Part shown: positions 43,836 through 52,004 of the stretch, piece by piece
Numbering within the stretch: the stretch's first letter is position 1
Layout of the letters: every line of letters begins with the position of its first letter
Assembly: GCF_011045035.1 (NCBI RefSeq)
Contig: NZ_JAALAA010000003.1
Span: forward strand, 248,001 to 312,000
Direction of reading: 5' to 3'
DNA from: Nocardioides turkmenicus
Lineage (GTDB): Bacteria > Actinomycetota > Actinomycetes > Propionibacteriales > Nocardioidaceae
Length of the DNA stretch: 64,000 bases
The notes under the pieces: generated by a model
What the model saw: the letters and a program-made list of their open reading frames with translations, nothing else
Told to the model about the DNA's origin: nothing
Databases searched by the model: none
Made by a program: the position numbers and the translations under genes

Positions 43836-44555
43836 CTAGGCCCCGCGGGCGAGCTCGTCGAGCAGGAAGCCGGCCGATCTGTCGTTCTCCGGGAGCCCCT
43901 CGATCCAGATCCGGTCGGCGCTGTGCTCGACCATCTGCTTGAGCAGGCCGAGTCGTTTGACCAGCGTCTCGTCGCGCGGTGCGACCACGACCATCCGGTG
44001 GTGGGCGACCTGTCCGACGGCTGCGGCGCCGGCGAACACGGTGCGGGCCGTCTGGCCCAGCAGCGACATCCGGCGGGCGGTGGCGATGCTGTCGTCGCTG
44101 CCCGGGCTGCCGGGGATGTGGGCGTCGGTGACGACCAGCGCGTGGCTGCACGCCTTGGCCTCGCGGTAGAGATCCGAGATGCGCTCACGCACGTGGGCGA
44201 GGGTGGACAGTCCGGTGAGCGGGTCGGCGCAGGAGATGGTGTGCAGGTAGCCGAGCGTCGCCTCGCTCCAGGCGACGGAGAGCGCATGCACCTCGGCGAA
44301 GGCAGGGTCGCGGCTCTCGACCGTCTGCGTCGTCGTACGGAGGTCCTCGAGGCTCTCTCCGAGCGACACCCCGGTCTCGGCGAGGTCGTGCCCGACCACC
44401 CAGCAGGCCTCGGCGACGTAGCTGCTCCGCTCCGCCAGCGCCTCGGCGACTGCCTCGAACCGCGGCGGGAGCGCCGCTCGCTGCCTCTCGGAGAGCTCTG
44501 TGGTCTCAGGCGGGGTGGGTGCAGGCGTACGCCGGCCACGCAAGAACAGCCGCAC
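43836..44555 (-). CDS. Degenerate GGDEF-like protein
   Basis: A 239-residue soluble protein. Residues 30-100 are helical (AVAEALAERSSYVAEACWVVG). From about 105 it has ADPLTGLSTLAHVRERISDLYRE, the DPLTGL entry of GGDEF domains. The signature GGDEF loop is replaced by GQVAHHRMVVV, so diguanylate-cyclase activity is unlikely. It could bind nucleotide or serve as a protein partner. Divergent from the membrane sigma-factor fusion with a 291-bp gap in which no gene is seen. Confidence 0.65.
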   Translation of the reverse strand: MRLFLRGRRTPAPTPPETTELSERQRAALPPRFEAVAEALAERSSYVAEACWVVGHDLAETGVSLGESLEDLRTTTQTVESRDPAFAEVHALSVAWSEATLGYLHTISCADPLTGLSTLAHVRERISDLYREAKACSHALVVTDAHIPGSPGSDDSIATARRMSLLGQTARTVFAGAAAVGQVAHHRMVVVAPRDETLVKRLGLLKQMVEHSADRIWIEGLPENDRSAGFLLDELARGA

Positions 44556-44846
44556 GACTCACCCCTTTCTCGATGTTTCCTGGCGTTGGTGTCGTTCCTC
44601 GTCCGAAGTCGTCCGGTCACAGATACAGTGGTGCGCGCGCTGATCTACTGCGTGCTCACATGGACTTGACGCGCGAAATCAGCAAGCATGACGCGATAGG
44701 GACCCGCGATTTTCGGGTTTCTCGGAACTTGTTGTCAGATCCCGGAGGGGGCGTGACGTGCGGGCCACCGCTGTCGTTAGCACAACGCATGTCTCCTCGT
44801 GGCGCAACCTGCGTCATACCTCCGTCCTTCTAACGTCTCTGGTGCT

Positions 44847-47426
44847 GTGAGCGAAACGACCCCCACCTCTCTACCTACCCTCGACGCCCCCGGCGACGCC
44901 GAGCTGATCACCGCCGTCCGTGGCGGTGACCTGGATGCGTACGGGACGCTGTTCGAGCGCCATGTCGAGTCCGCCCGCCGGCTCGCTCGTCAGCTGGTGT
45001 CCTCGGGCGACGTCGACGACCTCGTCTCCGAGGCGTTCGCGAAGGTGCTCAACGTGCTGCAGAAGGGCGGCGGCCCGGACCTGGCGTTCCGCGCCTACCT
45101 GCTGACGTCGCTGCGCCGGCTCCACGTGGACAAGATCCGCGCCGCCTCGAAGCTGACCACCACCGACGACCTGACGCCGTTCGACCCGGGCGTGCCCTTC
45201 GAGGACACCGCGGTGTCCGGCTTCGACAACCAGGCCGCCGCCAAGGCGTTCCAGCAGCTCCCCGAGCGCTGGCAGCAGGTGCTGTGGCACACCGAGGTCG
45301 AGGGCCAGAAGCCGGCCGAGATCGCGCCGATGCTCGGCATGTCCGCGAACTCGGTCTCCGCGCTCGCCTACCGGGCTCGCGAGGGCCTCAAGCAGGCCTT
45401 CATCTCGATGCACGCGCAGGACGCCGGCGAGGAGGCCTGCGCCACCACGCGCGCCAACCTGGGCGCCTACATCCGCAACGGTCTCTCCAAGCGCGACTCG
45501 AAGAAGGTCGACGACCACCTGCAGGACTGCCGGCCGTGCACCGCGATCTACCTCGAGCTCACCGAGGTCAACTCCGGGATGGGCGCTTGGCTCGCCCCGG
45601 CCCTGCTCGGCGCCGCAGGCGCGGGTTACCTCGCCGTCGGTGGCGGTGTCGCCGCCAAGGGTGGCGTGGTGCTCTTCTTCGGACGGGTCAAGGACTGGGT
45701 GCTGGGCGACCCCGTGGGACGTACCGTCGCGGGTGGTGCGGGCGTCGCGGCCGCCGCGGCCGTGGTCGCCGGGTTCGCGCTCACCGGCGGCGACCCGGCC
45801 CCGAAGACTCCGGCCGCGAACGAGCCCGCCGCGGAGGCGCCTGCCGACCCGGCTCCGGCCGCTCCGCCTGCGGCACCTCCCGCTGCCCCGCCCGCCGACC
45901 AGCCCGCTGCTCCGCCTGCGGCACCTCCGGCTGCCCCGCCGGCGGACCAGCCCGCAGACCAGCCCGCCGACCAGCCTGCTGACACCGCCCCGGCACAGAC
46001 GCAGCAGGCGCCGGTCATCACCAAGCCTCTGCCTGCCGTCGAGGCCACCCCCGGCGGCAAGACCGTCATCGACCTGACCCGAGGTGCCAGCGACGCCAAC
46101 GGCGACCCGCTCTCGGTCAAGGAGGCCACCGTCGCCTCCCCCGCCCACGGCACCGTCACCAAGGGCGGCTCCACGACCTCCGGCGGCAAGGGCGGCGGCG
46201 TCAGCGGCGCGATCTTCGGCGGCCTGCGGATGGCCGACAAGCGGGTCACGACCGTGACGTACGTCCCCGAGAAGGGGTGGCGCGGCACCGACACGATCGA
46301 GTACGTCCTCACCGACGGCAACGGCGGCGAGGTCGCCGGCACGGTCGACGTCACCACGCCCAACGCCGACCCGAAAGCCGTCCGCGACACTGCGACCCTG
46401 ACCAAGACCCCCGGGTCGAACGGCAACGGCCAGGGCAACAACGGCAACGGGAACGGCAACCAGCCCTCGACCGCGCAGGGGACCATCGACGTCCTGGCCA
46501 ACGACACCGACGACAACGGCGACGCGCTGAGGCTGGTCGAGATCGTCGACCAGCCCGCGCACGGCAAGGCCGAGATCGTCGACGGCAAGGTCGTCTACAC
46601 GATGACCCCCGGCTACGAGGGCGCCAGCGACACCTTCACCTACCGAATCTCGGATGGCCACGGCGGCAAGGACGTCGGTGCTGTGGTGGTGACCTTCGAG
46701 CAAGCTCCGAAGCACGACCCAAAAGTCGAGGTTGACGCCACCCCGCAGGACGGTGGCTTCGGTGCCGCGTTCTTCGGTTTTCCTGGCTCGCGGGGCTACG
46801 TCGACGCGACCGCGGACGTCACCGGCCTGCCCGAGGCCGCGGACGGTCGGTCGACCAAGCTGGTGATCACCGTGACCGGCCTGGAGCCCGCCTACCTCGG
46901 CTGGCAGGCGTGCGGCACCGTCGCTCCTCCGCCGACCGGCAACACCTACTCCTACGAGTGCGAGCTGACCGGTGACGGTCGAGCAGCGCAGATCAGTTTC
47001 GTCCCGAAGGCGGGCGAGACGTGGACCTTCGAGGCCCGCATCGTCCCGAGCGGCTACGAGGACGCCGACGCGGACAACAACCGCGACAGCGTCTCGGGTT
47101 CCGCGGCCCCGGAGCCCACGCCGACACCGACGCCAACACCCACACCCACGCCGACCCCAACTCCGGAGCCCACGCCCACCGAGCCGCCGGACGTGCCCCA
47201 GGTGCCCACGCCGCCCACCACCCCGGACGTGCCGCAGCTGCCCACGCCGCCGACGGACTCTCCCAGCGACACCGAGAGCCCGAGCCCCTCGACCTCGGCT
47301 AGCCCGGAAGAGCCCGACCCCGGGACCGGCAAGGGCCCTGACGACCAGCCCAGCCAGGCGGCGAGCAGCGCAGACTCCAGCGCCCTGACCTGGAAGGGCT
47401 TTCTCAAGGCGATCGGCCTCGCCTGA
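44847..47426 (+). CDS. ECF sigma factor fused to zinc-finger anti-sigma segment, membrane segment and extracellular repeat domains
   Basis: An 859-residue single-chain regulator. Residues 15-95 are sigma region 2 (DLDAYGTLFERHVESARRLA, DDLVSEAFAKVLNVL); 130-187 are region 4 (LPERWQQVLWHTEVEGQKPA, then MLGMSANSVSALAYRAREGL). Residues 195-245 are a zinc-finger anti-sigma module with HLQDCRPC (H224, C228, C231). Hydrophobic segments lie at 247-268 and 295-313, followed by a PAAPPADQP linker (320-390). Outside are two cadherin-like/Big_9-type repeats (395-510 and 540-625), a further beta domain (630-760), a PT repeat linker and a hydrophobic end. It is probably held at the membrane and released by proteolysis. 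GTG at 44847; another GTG lies 16 codons upstream. Confidence 0.85.
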   Translation: MSETTPTSLPTLDAPGDAELITAVRGGDLDAYGTLFERHVESARRLARQLVSSGDVDDLVSEAFAKVLNVLQKGGGPDLAFRAYLLTSLRRLHVDKIRAASKLTTTDDLTPFDPGVPFEDTAVSGFDNQAAAKAFQQLPERWQQVLWHTEVEGQKPAEIAPMLGMSANSVSALAYRAREGLKQAFISMHAQDAGEEACATTRANLGAYIRNGLSKRDSKKVDDHLQDCRPCTAIYLELTEVNSGMGAWLAPALLGAAGAGYLAVGGGVAAKGGVVLFFGRVKDWVLGDPVGRTVAGGAGVAAAAAVVAGFALTGGDPAPKTPAANEPAAEAPADPAPAAPPAAPPAAPPADQPAAPPAAPPAAPPADQPADQPADQPADTAPAQTQQAPVITKPLPAVEATPGGKTVIDLTRGASDANGDPLSVKEATVASPAHGTVTKGGSTTSGGKGGGVSGAIFGGLRMADKRVTTVTYVPEKGWRGTDTIEYVLTDGNGGEVAGTVDVTTPNADPKAVRDTATLTKTPGSNGNGQGNNGNGNGNQPSTAQGTIDVLANDTDDNGDALRLVEIVDQPAHGKAEIVDGKVVYTMTPGYEGASDTFTYRISDGHGGKDVGAVVVTFEQAPKHDPKVEVDATPQDGGFGAAFFGFPGSRGYVDATADVTGLPEAADGRSTKLVITVTGLEPAYLGWQACGTVAPPPTGNTYSYECELTGDGRAAQISFVPKAGETWTFEARIVPSGYEDADADNNRDSVSGSAAPEPTPTPTPTPTPTPTPTPEPTPTEPPDVPQVPTPPTTPDVPQLPTPPTDSPSDTESPSPSTSASPEEPDPGTGKGPDDQPSQAASSADSSALTWKGFLKAIGLA

Positions 47427-47456
47427 CCCAGCTCGCGAAACGTCTAAGGTTGGGGT

Positions 47457-48752
47457 GTGACTACGACGACGGACCGCGCTGCTGACCCTGCGAACGGACC
47501 GGCCGACCCCTGGCCGGCACCACGAGCGCGCGGTCCGGTGACCGCGACGGTGTCGCTGCCCGGGAGCAAGTCGCTGACCAACCGGGCGCTGCTGCTGGCC
47601 TCGATCGCCGACGGGCCCGGCGTCGTACGTCGGGCGCTGCGGTCCCGCGACACGCTGCTGATGGCGGCGGCGCTGACGTCGCTGGGGTCGCGGGTGGACA
47701 CCGACGGCGACGACTGGGTCGTGACGCCCGGGACGTTCGGCGCCGACGCCGAGGTCGACTGCGGGCTGGCGGGGACGGTGATGCGGTTCGTACCTCCGGT
47801 GGCCGCGCTCTCCACCGGCACGATCGCCTTCGACGGCGACCCGCACATGCGCAAGCGGCCGGTCGGCGAGGTGCTGCGTGCGCTGCGCGACCTCGGCGTG
47901 GACATCGAGGGCGACGGGCTGCCGTTCACCATCCGGGGCGCCGGAGCGGTGCCCGGCGGGACCGTGGTGGTCGACGCCTCCGCGTCGAGCCAGTTCATCA
48001 GCGCGCTGCTGCTGGCCGGGGCACGCTACGAGAAGGGCGTGGACGTACGCCACGACGGCAAGCCGGTGCCCTCGCTCCCCCACATCGACATGACGGTCGC
48101 GATGCTGCGCGAGCACGGCGTCGCGGTCGACGACTCAGATGCCAACCGCTGGACCGTGGCACCGGGGCCGATCAAGGCCCTGGACCGCACCATCGAGCCC
48201 GACCTGTCCAACGCGGCCCCCTTCCTGGCGCTGGCGGCGGTCTCCGGCGGCACCGTGACCGTGCGCGACTGGCCGCAGGCCACCGACCAGCCCGGCGACC
48301 AGCTGCGCGAGGTGCTCTCCCTGATGGGCTGCGAGGTGCGGGTGGGCGACGACGGGCTCACCGTGACCGGACCGGAACGGCTCACCGGGATCGACCTGGA
48401 CATGCACGACATCGGCGAGCTCACCCCCGCCGTCGCGGCACTCTGCGCCCTCGCCGAGACGCCCTCCCACCTGACCGGTATCGGCCACATCCGCGGTCAC
48501 GAGACCGACCGGCTCGCCGCGCTCGCCCGGGAGCTGGGCGCGCTCGGCGCCGACGTCACCGAGCACCCCGACGGTCTGACGATCCGGCCCGCGACCCTGC
48601 ACGGCGGGGTCTTCCACACCTACGCCGACCACCGGATGGCCCACGCCGGTGTGATCATCGGCGCAGTGGTCGAGGACGTCCTGGTCGAGAACATCACCAC
48701 CACGTCCAAGACCTTCACCGACTTCGCGCCCTTCTGGGCCGGCTTGTTCTGA
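47457..48752 (+). CDS. aroA: 3-phosphoshikimate 1-carboxyvinyltransferase (EPSP synthase)
   Basis: A 431-residue EPSP synthase of the shikimate pathway. [32 protein letters not shown] and DPHMRKRP are the substrate-binding blocks; [15 protein letters not shown] is the C-terminal signature. GTG start at 47457. In M. tuberculosis aroA (Rv3227) is followed by rsgA (Rv3228), as here with only 4 bp between them. Confidence 0.95.
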   Translation: MTTTTDRAADPANGPADPWPAPRARGPVTATVSLPGSKSLTNRALLLASIADGPGVVRRALRSRDTLLMAAALTSLGSRVDTDGDDWVVTPGTFGADAEVDCGLAGTVMRFVPPVAALSTGTIAFDGDPHMRKRPVGEVLRALRDLGVDIEGDGLPFTIRGAGAVPGGTVVVDASASSQFISALLLAGARYEKGVDVRHDGKPVPSLPHIDMTVAMLREHGVAVDDSDANRWTVAPGPIKALDRTIEPDLSNAAPFLALAAVSGGTVTVRDWPQATDQPGDQLREVLSLMGCEVRVGDDGLTVTGPERLTGIDLDMHDIGELTPAVAALCALAETPSHLTGIGHIRGHETDRLAALARELGALGADVTEHPDGLTIRPATLHGGVFHTYADHRMAHAGVIIGAVVEDVLVENITTTSKTFTDFAPFWAGLF

Positions 48753-48756
48753 CGAC

Positions 48757-49770
48757 ATGGCGAAGGCACAGCGGCGCTACGGGACCGAGGACGTCGAGCA
48801 CTACGACCGCCCGCGGCGCCGCACCCGACCACGTACGAAGGACCGGCCCAGCTACGACGACGCCGACCTCGGCCGGGTGATCACGGTCGACCGGGGCCGG
48901 TTCACGCTGGTCATGGACGACGCCCCCGAGGTCGAGGTGTGGGCGGTCAAGGCCCGCCCGCTCGGCCGCAAGGGTGTGGTCGTGGGCGACCGGGTGAAGG
49001 TCGTCGGCGACACCTCGGGTGCGGAGGGCGCACTGGCCAGGATCGTCGAGGTCGAGCCGCGGGAGACGGTGCTGCGGCGTACGGCCGATGACGACGACCC
49101 CGTCGAGCGGGTCGTGGTCGCCAACGCCGACCAGCTGGTCATCGTCACCGCGATCGCCGATCCGGAGCCGCGCACGGGGTTCATCGACCGCGCGCTGGTG
49201 GCCGCCTACGAGGCGGGCATCGACCCGCTGCTGTGCATCACCAAGGCCGACCTGGCCGACCCGGAGTCGCTGGTCTCGATCTACCGGTCGCTGGGCGTAC
49301 CGTGGGTCGTGACGCAGCGCGGCGGCGACATGAGCGCACTGCGCGCGGAGCTCGACGGGCGTACGTCGGTGCTGCTCGGCCACAGCGGCGTGGGCAAGTC
49401 GACGCTGGTCAACGCCATCGTCCCCGACGCCGGGCGGGAGGTCGGTCACGTCAACGCGGTCACCGGGCGAGGTCGGCACACCTCCACCTCGGCGCTGATG
49501 CTGCGGCTTCCCGAGGAGGCCGGGTGGATCGTGGACACCCCGGGGATCCGCACGTTCGGCCTGGCCCATGTCGAGCCCGAACGGCTCATCGTCTCCTTCC
49601 CGGATCTGGAGGAGGCGACGGCCGAGTGCCCGCGCGGGTGCACGCACTCCGCGGACGAGCCCGAGTGCGGCCTGGACGCCGCGATCGAGGCCGGCGGGCT
49701 CGATCCCGAGCGGGTCGCGTCGTTCCGTCGGCTGCTCGAGGCGCGGTCGGTGCCGGCGTACGCGCTCTGA
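48757..49770 (+). CDS. rsgA: Ribosome small-subunit GTPase RsgA
   Basis: A 337-residue circularly permuted GTPase. After the N-terminal OB fold the G motifs occur in the order G4 (TKADLADP), G1 (LGHSGVGKSTLVNAI), G3 (DTPGIRTF). The C-terminal zinc region has CPRGCTHSADEPECGL. It checks maturation of the 30S subunit. It follows aroA in an operon. Confidence 0.92.
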   Translation: MAKAQRRYGTEDVEHYDRPRRRTRPRTKDRPSYDDADLGRVITVDRGRFTLVMDDAPEVEVWAVKARPLGRKGVVVGDRVKVVGDTSGAEGALARIVEVEPRETVLRRTADDDDPVERVVVANADQLVIVTAIADPEPRTGFIDRALVAAYEAGIDPLLCITKADLADPESLVSIYRSLGVPWVVTQRGGDMSALRAELDGRTSVLLGHSGVGKSTLVNAIVPDAGREVGHVNAVTGRGRHTSTSALMLRLPEEAGWIVDTPGIRTFGLAHVEPERLIVSFPDLEEATAECPRGCTHSADEPECGLDAAIEAGGLDPERVASFRRLLEARSVPAYAL

Positions 49771-49867
49771 CCTGGGTGATCTTGGATGCCCCGGGCGGTG
49801 TTTTCGTGGCGAACCGGTTACCAGGGGAGGCTTCGCTCCGCGGTCCTAGCCACTAGAGTGAACCCTC

Positions 49868-50740
49868 GTGGCGAGCACTCCTGACTACAACGACGACCTG
49901 CGGCTGGCGCACCTGCTGGCCGACGACGCCGACTCCCTGTCGACGTCGCGGTTCAAGGCGCTCGACCTGCACGTCATGACCAAGCCCGACCTCACTCCCG
50001 TCTCGGACGCGGACAAGGCCGTGGAGGAGTCGATCCGGCGTACGCTCTCCCGTGCCCGCACCCGCGATGCGATCACCGGCGAGGAGTCGGGGTCCTCGGG
50101 CTCATCCAGCCGACGCTGGATCGTCGACCCGATCGACGGGACGAAGAACTTCGTGCGCGGCGTGCCCGTCTGGGCGACGCTGATCGCGCTCGCGGTCGAC
50201 GACGAGGTCGTGATGTCGGTCGTCTCCGCGCCCCAGCTCGGGCGGCGCTGGTGGGCGGCGAAGGGCCAGGGTGCCCACACCGGCAAGTCGCTGATGAAGT
50301 CGACGCAGTGCCAGGTCTCCGACGTTCGCCGCCTCGAGGACGCCTCGATGTCCTACTCCTCGCTCCACGGCTGGGAGGAGCGCGACCGGCTCGAGGACTT
50401 CCTCGCGCTGATGCGCAGCTGCTGGCGCACACGTGCCTACTCCGACTTCTGGTCCTACATGCTGGTCGCCGAGGGTGCCGTCGACATCGCCGTCGAGCCG
50501 GAGCTCGAGGTCTACGACATGGCCGCGCTGGACATCATCGTGCGCGAGGCCGGCGGGACCTTCTCGTCCCTCGCCGGCGACCCCGGGCCATGGGGCGGCA
50601 ACGCCTTGGCCACCAACGGCCACCTGCACGACGCGGTGCTCTCCTTCCTCGGCGGCCTGCCCGACGGCAACAACGACGCCGACTGGCCGGCGGCCCAGCC
50701 CGGCTCGGTCACCGCGTTCCGCCGTCCGGCAAGCGAGTAG
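49868..50740 (+). CDS. hisN: Histidinol-phosphatase, inositol-monophosphatase family
   Basis: A 290-residue magnesium-dependent phosphatase. The metal sites are GEESG, DPIDGTKNFVRG and, late, EPELEVYDMAALDIIVREAGG. Actinobacterial members of this subgroup are HisN, the histidinol-phosphate phosphatase of histidine synthesis. GTG start at 49868, 97 bp after rsgA. Confidence 0.88.
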   Translation: MASTPDYNDDLRLAHLLADDADSLSTSRFKALDLHVMTKPDLTPVSDADKAVEESIRRTLSRARTRDAITGEESGSSGSSSRRWIVDPIDGTKNFVRGVPVWATLIALAVDDEVVMSVVSAPQLGRRWWAAKGQGAHTGKSLMKSTQCQVSDVRRLEDASMSYSSLHGWEERDRLEDFLALMRSCWRTRAYSDFWSYMLVAEGAVDIAVEPELEVYDMAALDIIVREAGGTFSSLAGDPGPWGGNALATNGHLHDAVLSFLGGLPDGNNDADWPAAQPGSVTAFRRPASE

Positions 50741-50794
50741 TGCTGTCACACCAGACCCTGGCGTGACGCCTGTCACAGCCGCTACCGTTGATGC

Positions 50795-51226
50795 ATGAAG
50801 ATCGCGGACGTACTCACTCGCAAGGCGATCGCCGAGGTGGTCACGATCGCTTCAACCGCCACCGTGCGTGATCTGCTCGGGGTGCTCGCCGAGCACAGCA
50901 TCGGGGCCTGTGTCGTCAGCGGCGACGGCACCGCCGTCGCCGGGATCGTCTCGGAGCGCGACGTGGTGCGGCGGCTCCACGAGAACGACGCGCTGCTCGC
51001 CGCCGAGGTCTCCTCGATCATGACCACCGAGGTCGAGACGTGCGACCCCGAGGCCACCATCGACGAGATCCTGGGCATCATGACCACGCGCCGGATCCGG
51101 CACATGCCGGTCGTCTCCGACGACCGTCTGGTCGGCATCGTCAGCATCGGCGACCTGGTCAAGCACCGCATCGACCAGCTCGCCTTCGAGCGCGACCAGC
51201 TCGAGGCGTACGTCCACCAGACCTAA
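50795..51226 (+). CDS. CBS-domain pair protein
   Basis: A 143-residue protein made of two CBS domains (residues 5-60 and 70-130). The signature IVSERDVVRRL and VGIVSIGDLVKHRI end each repeat. Such proteins bind adenine nucleotides and act as small energy-sensing modules; the partner is unknown. A solitary gene between hisN and the two-component system. Confidence 0.85.
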   Translation: MKIADVLTRKAIAEVVTIASTATVRDLLGVLAEHSIGACVVSGDGTAVAGIVSERDVVRRLHENDALLAAEVSSIMTTEVETCDPEATIDEILGIMTTRRIRHMPVVSDDRLVGIVSIGDLVKHRIDQLAFERDQLEAYVHQT

Positions 51227-51302
51227 GGCGTTACAGAGGTCTGCACAGGACCTTCACAACTTCTGCAGCCTTTCCGGCCGCTCCGGCTTCTAGCCTGAGC
51301 AT

Positions 51303-52004
51303 GTGCCAGAACATCTGACCGTCACCCGCCGGGTTCTCGTGGTCGAGGACGAGCCGGTCATCAACCAGGCCGTCTCGGACCGCCTCACCGCCGAGGGGTA
51401 CGACGTCGTCCGGGCGTGGGACGGGCCGGGAGCCGTCTCCTCCTTCGAAGAGACCTCGCCGGACCTCGTCGTCCTCGACGTGATGCTGCCGGGCTACGAC
51501 GGCCTGGAGGTGTGCCGCCGGATCCAGGCCGTACGTCCCGTGCCGGTGCTCATGCTCACCGCCCGTACCGACGAGGCCGACGTGCTGGTCGGGCTCGGGG
51601 TCGGGGCCGACGACTACCTGACGAAGCCGTTCCGCGCCCGTGAGCTCGTGGCCCGGGTGAACGCGCTCCTGCGGCGCGTGGAGCGGGCGGCCGAGCTGGC
51701 CGGGTCGCCGCGGCGTACGGCTGAGATCGGGGGGCTGCGGATGGATTCGGCCGCCCGGCGGGTCTGGGTCGACGGGTCCGAGGTCAGGCTGACGCCGACC
51801 GAGTTCGACCTGCTGGTCTGCCTGGCCGCCGACCCGGGCGCCGTGGTCACCCGCGAGCGGCTGCTCGCCGAGGTCTGGGGCTGGAACGATGCCTCCGGGA
51901 CCCGCACCGTCGACAGTCACGTGAAGGGGCTGCGCGCCAAGATCGGGTCGGCGCGGGTACGCACCGTGCACGGGGTCGGCTACGCGCTGGAGGCCGGCGA
52001 ATGA
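51303..52004 (+). CDS. OmpR/PhoB-family response regulator
   Basis: A 233-residue regulator. The receiver has the acidic pocket VVEDE and the phospho-aspartate in LVVLDVMLPGYDG, and the lysine in DDYLTKPF. The C-terminal winged helix (VRLTPTEFDLLVCLAADPGA) binds DNA. GTG start. The stop overlaps the start of the sensor kinase gene (ATGA). Confidence 0.92.
   Translation: MPEHLTVTRRVLVVEDEPVINQAVSDRLTAEGYDVVRAWDGPGAVSSFEETSPDLVVLDVMLPGYDGLEVCRRIQAVRPVPVLMLTARTDEADVLVGLGVGADDYLTKPFRARELVARVNALLRRVERAAELAGSPRRTAEIGGLRMDSAARRVWVDGSEVRLTPTEFDLLVCLAADPGAVVTRERLLAEVWGWNDASGTRTVDSHVKGLRAKIGSARVRTVHGVGYALEAGE

Noticed and set aside
44799..44846. ECF-type promoter (AAC...CGTC) just before the sigma fusion
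   Set aside because: The spacing between AAC (44806) and the possible CGTC elements is 14 or 25 bases, neither matching the usual 16-17.
45880..45980. GC-rich tandem repeats in the sigma fusion as a mobile repeat
   Set aside because: They encode the PAAPP/ADQPADQP linker in frame and are explained by the protein's low-complexity linker.
44871..48116. A 1081-codon antisense frame across the sigma fusion and aroA
   Set aside because: It spans two well-supported genes on the other strand and has a composition typical of antisense frames in GC-rich DNA.
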